Origin: Arthrobacter sp. EPSL27
Lineage (GTDB): Bacteria > Actinomycetota > Actinomycetes > Actinomycetales > Micrococcaceae
Assembly (NCBI RefSeq): GCF_001512305.1
Contig: NZ_LNUT01000004.1
Coordinates: 1,291,392 to 1,355,391 of the forward strand
Length of the DNA: 64,000 nt
Direction: 5' to 3'
Every line of letters starts with the position of its first letter. The stretch's first letter is position 1. Made by a program: the position numbers and the translations under genes. Shown in pieces: positions 57,439 to 64,000 of this stretch. Below the pieces are notes generated by a model. It worked only from the letters and a program-made list of their open reading frames with translations. It did not search any database and was not told the DNA's origin.

Positions 57439-60021
57439 TTACGCCGCCAGCGGCAACGCCTCATGGCGGGCCTCTACGACAAGCGACTGCCCGTCGACCG
57501 AGACGGCCACCTGGCCGCCGGACTGAAGGTCCGACGCCACGAACAGATCCGCGATCCGGTCGTCCAGCTCGCGCTGGATCACGCGGCGCATCGGGCGGGC
57601 TCCGTATTCCGGCTCGTAGCCGCGTTCGGCGATCCAGTCGACAGCCGCTTCACTGACCTCGAGAGAGATTCCCTGGGACTGCAGGCGGGCTTCCGTCTGG
57701 TTCAGCATCAGCCGAACAATCCGGCGCAGCTGCACCTGATCCAGGTTGCGGAACAGGACGATCTCGTCGATCCGGTTGAGGAACTCCGGACGCATCGTCT
57801 CGCGCAGCCGGCCCAACACCCGGTTCCGCAGGGCCTTCTCCGAGCCGAAGCCGTTGCCCTCGTCGGCCTTTGACACAAAGCCCATCGCACCGGCCTTGCT
57901 GGCCAGGAACTCCGAGCCGAGGTTGGAGGTCATGATGATCACCGTGTTGCGGAAGTCCACCATGCGGCCCTGTCCGTCGGTCAGCCGCCCGTCGTCGAGC
58001 ACCTGGAGCAGCAGGTTGAACACATCCGGGTGGGCCTTCTCCACTTCGTCTAGCAACACCACGGAGTACGGGTTGCGGCGGACGCGTTCGGTCAGCTGCC
58101 CGGCTTGGTCGTAACCGACGTAGCCCGGAGGGGCTCCGACCAGCCGGCTTACGGTGTGCCGTTCGCCGAATTCGCTCATGTCGAAGCGCACCACTGCGTC
58201 CTCATCCCCGAACAACGACCCGGCCAGCGCCTTGGCGAGTTCGGTCTTGCCCACACCCGTTGGGCCGAGGAACAGGAAGCTGCCGACGGGCCTGCCCGCG
58301 TCCCCCATGCCGGTACGGCTACGGCGGACCGCCTTCGCGATCAGCGTCACGGCATCGTCCTGGCCGACGATCCGCTGATGCAGTTCCTCCTCGAGCCTGG
58401 CCAGCCGTTCCCGGTCGTCTTCCGTGAGCCGGCTGGCCGGGATGCCCGTGGACCGGGAGATGATCCCGGCGATCTCCGCCTCTCCGACGACGGCCGCAAG
58501 GCCGCCGGAAGTCCCGGGTGCACGGGAAATCGCTCCGGAAAGCTTCCCGTTGACTGCTTCGATCTCATCGCGCAGCCGCGAAGCGTCTTCATAGCGTTCC
58601 GCAGCGACGGCGTCGTTCTTGGACTTCTCCAGGGCTGCGAGCTGCTCGCGAAGGACAGCCACGTCGGTCGGTGAACCGAGTTTGAGGCTCAGCCGCGCGC
58701 CCGCCTGGTCGATGAGGTCGATGGCCTTGTCGGGCAGGAAACGGTCCGTCACGTAGCGTGCTGAGAGTTCGACGGCGGCACGGACCGCCTCGTCGGTGTA
58801 GCGGACGCCGTGGTGTTCCTCGTACCGTCCGCGCAGGCCGTCGAGGATCTGTACGGCGTCCTCGATGCTCGGCTCGCCGACGTGTACAGGCTGGAAGCGG
58901 CGTTCCAGAGCTGCGTCCTTCTCCACCTTGCGGTATTCGTTCAGGGTGGTGGCGCCGACGAGATGAAGGTCACCGCGGGCCAAACGCGGCTTCAGGATGT
59001 TTCCTGCGTCCATGCCGCCTTCCCCCGCGCCGCCCGCTCCGACGACCGTGTGAAGTTCGTCGATGAACAGGATGATCTCCCCGGTGTGTGAACCAACCTC
59101 GTCCATCGCCTTGGTCAGACGCTCCTCGAAGTCACCGCGGTACCGCGTGCCGGCCAACATGGCCGGCAGATCCAGGGCAATGACGCGCTTGCCGCGGAGT
59201 TGTTCGGGCACGGCTCCCGCTATGATCGCCTGCGCCAACCCTTCGATGATCGCGGTCTTGCCCACGCCGGCTTCTCCGACCAGGACGGGGTTGTTCTTGG
59301 TGCGCCGGGCCAGGATCTCGATGGTCTGCTCGATCTCGGCACTCCGGCCGATCACCGGGTCCAGGCCGCCTTCGCGGGCACGTGCCGTGAGGTCGCTGCC
59401 GTAGGTGTCCAAGGTCGGGGTGTCAGACGCGGCGGCAGTTTCCTGCGACTGTCCGGTCTCCGCGCCGCTTGGCGTGGCTCCACGCCGAGCGGACTGCTCG
59501 CGCGGACCGGACTGCAGGGACTCCGGCGTCACACCGGCCGCGGCGAGCACCTGCCCGGCGGGGGCCTCCTGGTTGACGACGAGCGCAAAGAACACGTGTT
59601 CAGGATCGATGTAGGTTGAGCCGAATGCCCGGGCAACCTGGTAGGCGTCGAGTAGGGCTCGCTGGGCCGACGGCGTCAGGGCAGGCGTCGTTTCCGCCCT
59701 GGCGGTTGCCTGCTCCGGGAGGCGCTCCTCGGCCGCCGTGGCGATGGCAGCAGGTTCCGCGCCTGCGTGGCGGATGTAGTCGGCGGCCGGTTCCCTCTCG
59801 ACCATGACGCGCAGGATGTGCAGCGCGTCCACATGGATGTGACCGTGCCGCGCGGCGAAGCGCGCGGCGCGTCCGAGCACGTCATGGGTACGCCGGCTCA
59901 GCAGCCGGGTAATATCCATCGGGTGCCCGGGGCCAGCCGCTCGCTGGCCCTGCAGGTAACGGGCAAGAAATTCGTCGAACGAGCCGGGGCCGGACTCCGC
60001 CGGACCAAAAAATTCAGCCAT
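57439..60021 (-). CDS. ClpC-like AAA+ unfoldase (Clp protease ATP-binding subunit)
   Basis: An 860-residue HSP100 protein. After a 35-residue extension, a Clp N domain spans about 36-170. The first AAA module has Walker A GEAGVGKT at 249-256. A UVR-type motif (KSKNDAVAAERYEDASRLRDE, near 437) replaces the long ClpB coiled coil. The second module has GPTGVGKTEL. A loop AMGF at about 712-715 matches the [LIV]-G-[FL] ClpP-docking loop, so it probably feeds ClpP, unlike ClpB. A HAIR operator is 18 bp from the start. GGAGG precedes the ATG. This looks like a second, heat-inducible ClpC paralogue. Confidence 0.93.
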   Translation of the reverse strand: MAEFFGPAESGPGSFDEFLARYLQGQRAAGPGHPMDITRLLSRRTHDVLGRAARFAARHGHIHVDALHILRVMVEREPAADYIRHAGAEPAAIATAAEERLPEQATARAETTPALTPSAQRALLDAYQVARAFGSTYIDPEHVFFALVVNQEAPAGQVLAAAGVTPESLQSGPREQSARRGATPSGAETGQSQETAAASDTPTLDTYGSDLTARAREGGLDPVIGRSAEIEQTIEILARRTKNNPVLVGEAGVGKTAIIEGLAQAIIAGAVPEQLRGKRVIALDLPAMLAGTRYRGDFEERLTKAMDEVGSHTGEIILFIDELHTVVGAGGAGEGGMDAGNILKPRLARGDLHLVGATTLNEYRKVEKDAALERRFQPVHVGEPSIEDAVQILDGLRGRYEEHHGVRYTDEAVRAAVELSARYVTDRFLPDKAIDLIDQAGARLSLKLGSPTDVAVLREQLAALEKSKNDAVAAERYEDASRLRDEIEAVNGKLSGAISRAPGTSGGLAAVVGEAEIAGIISRSTGIPASRLTEDDRERLARLEEELHQRIVGQDDAVTLIAKAVRRSRTGMGDAGRPVGSFLFLGPTGVGKTELAKALAGSLFGDEDAVVRFDMSEFGERHTVSRLVGAPPGYVGYDQAGQLTERVRRNPYSVVLLDEVEKAHPDVFNLLLQVLDDGRLTDGQGRMVDFRNTVIIMTSNLGSEFLASKAGAMGFVSKADEGNGFGSEKALRNRVLGRLRETMRPEFLNRIDEIVLFRNLDQVQLRRIVRLMLNQTEARLQSQGISLEVSEAAVDWIAERGYEPEYGARPMRRVIQRELDDRIADLFVASDLQSGGQVAVSVDGQSLVVEARHEALPLAA

Positions 60022-60038
60022 GAAACCTCCGTGAGAGA

Positions 60039-60059
60039 GTTGAGTGTACTTGACTCAAC
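60039..60059. promoter_or_regulatory. HAIR element (HspR operator)
   Basis: GTTGAGT-N7-ACTCAAC matches the HspR consensus CTTGAGT-N7-ACTCAAG except for the outer pair, which changes symmetrically. It lies 18 bp upstream of the Clp start codon, in the transcript leader or over its promoter. Confidence 0.8.
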
Positions 60060-60200
60060 GTTGAGGAAGCACGTTTATTCCCTTGCCTGCCGGCGTCGAA
60101 CTCACAGTGGTGCGCTACTCCGGCCTGCCGCGCGTCGCCCTCGACGGCCGCGTCTCAGTTAAAGCCGACCATGGAGACAGTTCCTGGCATCCAACGGCCG

Positions 60201-61367
60201 TCAATGGGCTCCCTGTGGCATTCGGCGGCGGCGGCGGTTCGCGGCGTCGGAAACTGCTACGCCAACAAGGGGAAGAACGGCCCCCATAGCCGCCACGTAG
60301 GCTGGAAGGAGAAAGCTCAAATTTGCCAGTACCACCAAGGCAACGATGCCCGCGAGATCAGATGTTTGGCGTTGGCCCAGTACCCGTCGAATGAAAAGGC
60401 CCCGGCCGGCGAGGAAAAGAGCCGGCCCAGAAAAGAGAAGCAGAACGGTTGCCAGGTCGGGGCGGGCCGCCGGATTACTGATCACGAGCTGGTCCCCAAC
60501 CGCCACCAGAATCAGGCCTGCCAGCAACACGACCAAGGTGTTGCCCGCCAAAATGCCGGGCCGAAACTGATCATCAACAGAAGCAAGCTTGTCCAGAATG
60601 TCCTTTTCGAGGCCATGGAAGTAGCACCACCAGATCGCAACACTTCCGGCCAAACCCACGGTACCGGTCACGAAAATCAAGGGGTCGTCCAGATTGCCGG
60701 CAATCGCCAAGCCAGTCGAAAGAATCGTCTCACCGAGCGCGATCAGGTAGAACAACCCGAACCGCTCAAATATCCTTTCCCCCGGGAGCGGGACCCGGCT
60801 TCCTTCGGTTTTCCGGCCCGGTAGCCGGTGCGCAAGCATGTGCCCGCCCAGATCGATCGCGGCAGCGACACCCCAGACCAGCAAACGGGGCCCAGGACCG
60901 AGGAAGACGCCGGCAATCCAAAAGGGCGCACTCATACACCCCCAGATCAGCGTGCGCACGAAGTGGTCTTGAGTGGTCCGGTCGAGTCCGACAGTGAGCA
61001 TCCACGTTCCTCGGCCCAGTTGGACCAAGAGATAGCAGCCAGCAAAGAGCCAGCCGAAGGCTCCAAATGCTGAGTCGATTGAGGCGTTCATGAACAGCGT
61101 GACCAGCATGACGCTCAGTAGCATCCACTGCACCTCAAGCCGCGAAGTATCCAGCAGCGTCGCCGCCCAGGTCGTGTACACCCATACTTTATAGACGGCA
61201 AGGAGAAGCACGAATGTCTCGCCGGCCCCCGTCCACGAAGGATGCTCCAACAGATGGTGGGACAGCTGTGCCAGCGCGAAGACAAAGACCAGATCGAAGA
61301 ATAGCTCCAGGCGCGTCACCCGGTCTCCGGAGACAGCGGAACGCGTCAGCGACCGGGCATGGACCAT
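60201..61367 (-). CDS. Low temperature requirement A (LtrA) family membrane protein
   Basis: A 388-residue protein with about ten membrane helices. LELFFDLVFVFALAQLSH near residue 18 is the LtrA signature, and GERFGLFYLIALGETIL-type ERFGLFYLIALGE lies near 200. I start it at the ATG at 61367, with GGAGG 8 bases upstream; an earlier in-frame ATG at 61481 lacks this. LtrA was linked to growth at low temperature in Listeria; mechanism is not known. A basic tail, NRRRRRM, ends the chain. Confidence 0.92.
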   Translation of the reverse strand: MVHARSLTRSAVSGDRVTRLELFFDLVFVFALAQLSHHLLEHPSWTGAGETFVLLLAVYKVWVYTTWAATLLDTSRLEVQWMLLSVMLVTLFMNASIDSAFGAFGWLFAGCYLLVQLGRGTWMLTVGLDRTTQDHFVRTLIWGCMSAPFWIAGVFLGPGPRLLVWGVAAAIDLGGHMLAHRLPGRKTEGSRVPLPGERIFERFGLFYLIALGETILSTGLAIAGNLDDPLIFVTGTVGLAGSVAIWWCYFHGLEKDILDKLASVDDQFRPGILAGNTLVVLLAGLILVAVGDQLVISNPAARPDLATVLLLFSGPALFLAGRGLFIRRVLGQRQTSDLAGIVALVVLANLSFLLPAYVAAMGAVLPLVGVAVSDAANRRRRRMPQGAH

Positions 61368-61725
61368 CAGTAGCCTCCACTGAGTTAGGAGCGGACGGAC
61401 GCCCCTCCTGTCTTCGGTAAGACTGACCACGGTCAACAGAGAAGTCAAGGGGAAACTCACCGGAGGGGTGGGCTGGTGCACCCACTGGCGGCGTCAAACA
61501 CCGCCGGTACACGCAGCCGCGGCCTCCTAACAGATTCAAAGGCTCGGATTGGCTTCGGTCTTAGCCAGGCCATTCCGCGGCAGCCGTCCTCCCGGCCGCG
61601 GAATTTGCGGTTCCCGTGAGCCGGCGCCCGCAACAGTGACCACCTTGATCTTGCCGTTGGCGAAAAAACTCCTCTTTACCGACAGATGAACGTCTCCCGC
61701 GCCCCGTCCCGTTGGATGGCTGCTA
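61368..61725. other. Intergenic region, nothing recognised
   Basis: A 358-bp region between two minus-strand genes. I see no gene and no clear terminator. Confidence 0.5.
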
Positions 61726-64000
61726 TTAGCGGACGAGGTTCAGCGCCGCGTTGACGATGGATGCTTCGTCGATGCCGTGCAACCGGTAGGCGTCCTGCAG
61801 GTCAGAGGACTGCCCGAAGTCCTTTACTCCCAGGCAGACTGTGCGGTCGCCTCGGGCTCCGGCCAAGAAGGACAAGGTATGTGGGTGTCCGTCCTGGACC
61901 GTGACGAGGGGCGCGGGGGCGTGCCGTGGAAAGAGGCCGTCGATGATGTCGAATCCTGTTGCCGTGGTTCCCTGGTTGAGCGAGTTGCGGCGTTGAAGGG
62001 ATTCGAAAACCAGGTCAGGGCTGGTGAGGCAGACGACGCCGGCCACGATGCCAAGGGCTTTCAGCCGTGCGGCCGAGGCGATGACTTCAGGCATCATTGC
62101 CCCGACGCCGACCAGAGTAACCCTGTCCTCGACCGGGTCGTGGTCGCTCAGCCGGTAACCGCCGGCCACCGCGTGCCTGCGCCGCCGCTCCAGCAGCACC
62201 GGGTCCATCGGCATGGCGGCCTGGGCCTGATCCAGTGGACGGGTGGTGAGCCGGAAGTAGGCTGAACGTCCTCCGGGCATGCCGATCCGGCTCATGGCTT
62301 CGAGCATGCACCATTCCAGATCCTGCGCGAAGGCTGGCTCCCAGGCTGTGCACTCCGGCTGTTCCAATCCGATGGACGGAGTGGTGAGGGACTGGTGCGC
62401 GCCGCCCTCCGGGGCCAGAGTCACCCCTGACGGCGTCCCGATCAGGATGGACTGGCCGCCGGCATACATGCCAAAGGACCACGGTTCGAGGGCCCGGGCC
62501 ACGAACGGATCGTAGATGGTGCCGATAGGGATCAGCGGCTGGCCCCAGCGGCTCCAGGTCGTTCCGAGCTCGGAGATCAGGCCCACCAGGTTGGTTTCGG
62601 CGATGCCAAGTTCGATGTGTTGGCCGCGGGAGTTTTCAATCCAGCGCAGGACCCGCTCGACGTCGTCCGCGAACCAGTCCTGACGCTCACCGACGGACCA
62701 GACTCCGGTTTTGTTGATCCAGCCGCCGAGGTTGGTAGAGGAGGCAACGTCGGGGCTGCAGGTGACGACACGGCGGGCCACCTCAGGTGCTGCCCGCTTC
62801 AGGTCGGACAGGAACCGTCCCAGTGCGGCTTGGGTGGAAATCCTGTCGCCGTAGCCCCACGGCAGGGAATCCGGGATCTGGACGGACGGGGCCGGTACGG
62901 GTTGCGGGCGCTTGAGCCTGAGGGATGTCCGGGCGCAGGCCCGTTCTTCGACGGTGCCCGGCTGGAATTTGCGCCATGGATCGTCGAGGTCCATCCCGGA
63001 GGCTACGGCGAGTTTTTCCATCTGGTCTTTGGTCAGGAGCGCTGAGTGGTTGTTCGGATGTCCCTCGGTGGCAAGGCCGCGGCCCTTGATCGTATAGGCA
63101 AAGATGACGGTGGGCCGGGTGGCGTCGACCTGGGTGTACGTATCGAGCAGCAGTCCGATGTCGTGTCCGCCTAAATCACGTACCACCACAGCCTGTTCTG
63201 CGGCGGTGAGCGAACTGAGCAGGGTTTCCATGGCCGGAGTCGAATCCCTGGCACAAAGGCGCTGGTACACCTCTGAGTCGGGGGAGCGGAGCAGGCGCTG
63301 GTATTCCTCGTTGGGCATGGTCTCCAGCCGGCGGTGCAGATCCGCGCCGCCGGGACGGGTGAAGAGTTCCTGTACACGTGTTCCCCACTTCCGGGTGAGG
63401 ACCTGCCAGCCGGCGGCTTCAAACATGCCCTGCAGGCGCATGATCTGTGAGTCGGGTACCACACGGTCCAATGACTGCCGGTTCAAATCGACGATCCAGA
63501 GCAATTCGCCGAGTTGCGCCACGGTCGGGTCGGCGACGGCTTCCCAGATGGCGCCTTCGTCCAGTTCGGCGTCGCCCAGAAGTGCAATAAAGCGACCGGA
63601 CTTCCGGGATTCAGCGTACCTGTCGCTCACGAAGCGGTGTGACATGGCCGCCCAGATGGTGGCAGTGGCCCCGATACCCACACTCCCGGTGGAAAAGTCC
63701 ACCGTGTCGGGATCCTTTGACCGGCTGGGGTAACTTTGCAGGCCGCCCTTCTGACGAAGCGTGCTGAGTTTGTTTTCGTCCAGGTCGCCCAGGAGGTAAT
63801 TGATTGCGTGCAGGACAGGGGAGGCGTGGGGCTTGACTGACACCCGGTCCGCCGCCGTCAGCTCGGCGAACCAGAGGGAGGTCATGATTTCCACCATGGA
63901 GGCGCTGGAGGCCTGGTGGCCGCCGACCTTGATGCCGCTGGTGTTGGGACGTCCGCGATTGGCAGCATCCACGACGGCGGCGGCGGTCCAGCGCACCCGC
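61726..64000 (-). CDS. Transketolase/pyruvate dehydrogenase E1-like enzyme, 5' end beyond the right edge
   Basis: The frame is open to the edge, with about 757 residues visible. Homodimeric E1 (AceE-type) features are present: GHQASSASMVEIM, GSVGIGATATIWAAM, the TPP motif GDAELDEGAIWE, IVDLNRQSLD, and in the second half IELGIAETNLVGLISELG and the C-terminal TVQDGHPHTLSFL. It belongs to the branch annotated as transketolase-like or E1 without an adjacent E2. No E2 or E3 gene is in view. The actual start lies past 64000; the GTG at 63996 is probably internal. Substrate, whether pyruvate or another 2-oxoacid, is unresolved. Confidence 0.87.
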   Translation of the reverse strand, partial: RVRWTAAAVVDAANRGRPNTSGIKVGGHQASSASMVEIMTSLWFAELTAADRVSVKPHASPVLHAINYLLGDLDENKLSTLRQKGGLQSYPSRSKDPDTVDFSTGSVGIGATATIWAAMSHRFVSDRYAESRKSGRFIALLGDAELDEGAIWEAVADPTVAQLGELLWIVDLNRQSLDRVVPDSQIMRLQGMFEAAGWQVLTRKWGTRVQELFTRPGGADLHRRLETMPNEEYQRLLRSPDSEVYQRLCARDSTPAMETLLSSLTAAEQAVVVRDLGGHDIGLLLDTYTQVDATRPTVIFAYTIKGRGLATEGHPNNHSALLTKDQMEKLAVASGMDLDDPWRKFQPGTVEERACARTSLRLKRPQPVPAPSVQIPDSLPWGYGDRISTQAALGRFLSDLKRAAPEVARRVVTCSPDVASSTNLGGWINKTGVWSVGERQDWFADDVERVLRWIENSRGQHIELGIAETNLVGLISELGTTWSRWGQPLIPIGTIYDPFVARALEPWSFGMYAGGQSILIGTPSGVTLAPEGGAHQSLTTPSIGLEQPECTAWEPAFAQDLEWCMLEAMSRIGMPGGRSAYFRLTTRPLDQAQAAMPMDPVLLERRRRHAVAGGYRLSDHDPVEDRVTLVGVGAMMPEVIASAARLKALGIVAGVVCLTSPDLVFESLQRRNSLNQGTTATGFDIIDGLFPRHAPAPLVTVQDGHPHTLSFLAGARGDRTVCLGVKDFGQSSDLQDAYRLHGIDEASIVNAALNLVR

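Overview
This window is a stretch of chromosome from a high-GC actinobacterium, most likely Arthrobacter, Pseudarthrobacter or a close Micrococcaceae relative. That rests on the overall GC richness, the many GTG/TTG starts with ATGA, GTGA or TGATG overlaps, and the gene families present: DUF6421, MT0933-type antitoxin-like protein, HGxxPAAW protein, TIGR02234 Trp-associated membrane protein, TIGR03085 protein and a PdtaR-type ANTAR regulator. The order def-fmt-rsmB-rpe-rib-his-trp-lgt-gltBD-pyk is one I associate with that group. The assignment was made by reading the sequence; no database search was run.

Region 1 (1-11,500) is mixed. It holds a cut-off DUF6421 gene, msrB with a small conserved neighbour, an alpha/beta hydrolase, and a minus-strand sulfur-transfer set (rhodanese, SufE, YbaK). 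It also holds zapE and an orphan antitoxin-like protein. A five-gene minus-strand tRNA cluster (Gly-Cys-Val-Gly-Val in transcription order) faces a plus-strand tRNA-Val(CAC). These are followed by an orphan PD-(D/E)XK nuclease and a DUF222 protein that lacks its expected HNH domain and carries a partial duplicate of its own 5' end.

Region 2 (11,500-38,050) is a dense, nearly all plus-strand housekeeping block. It encodes formyl-Met handling (def, fmt), rRNA methylation (rsmB), rpe and an FMN-riboswitch riboflavin operon with separate ribB and ribA. It continues with hisE, hisG, hisF and hisI, then trpE, trpC, trpB and trpA with two small membrane proteins, then lgt, gltBD and pyk. The histidine, tryptophan and glutamate genes draw on linked nitrogen and PRPP metabolism.

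Region 3 (38,050-41,430) starts with a persulfide dioxygenase-rhodanese fusion. Its promoter carries two palindromes of the CsoR/CstR type, one of them exactly in the -35/-10 spacer. Two DUF202 membrane proteins, a convergent PdtaR-like ANTAR regulator and tRNA-Leu(CAA) follow.

Region 4 (41,424-46,751) is gene-poor and looks accessory. It carries two tandem zinc-dependent alcohol/formaldehyde dehydrogenases of equal length, a conserved partner of unknown function, short repeats and long stretches without convincing genes.

Region 5 (46,752-64,000) holds thiC under a TPP riboswitch and a TerC-family membrane protein under a yybP-ykoY (manganese) riboswitch. A polar amino acid ABC transporter, an NAD(P)-binding protein, an aldo/keto reductase and a GH15 glucanohydrolase follow. 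The end of the window has a ClpC-like AAA+ unfoldase with a HAIR (HspR) operator next to its start, an LtrA-family membrane protein, and a transketolase/pyruvate-dehydrogenase E1-like enzyme that runs off the right edge.
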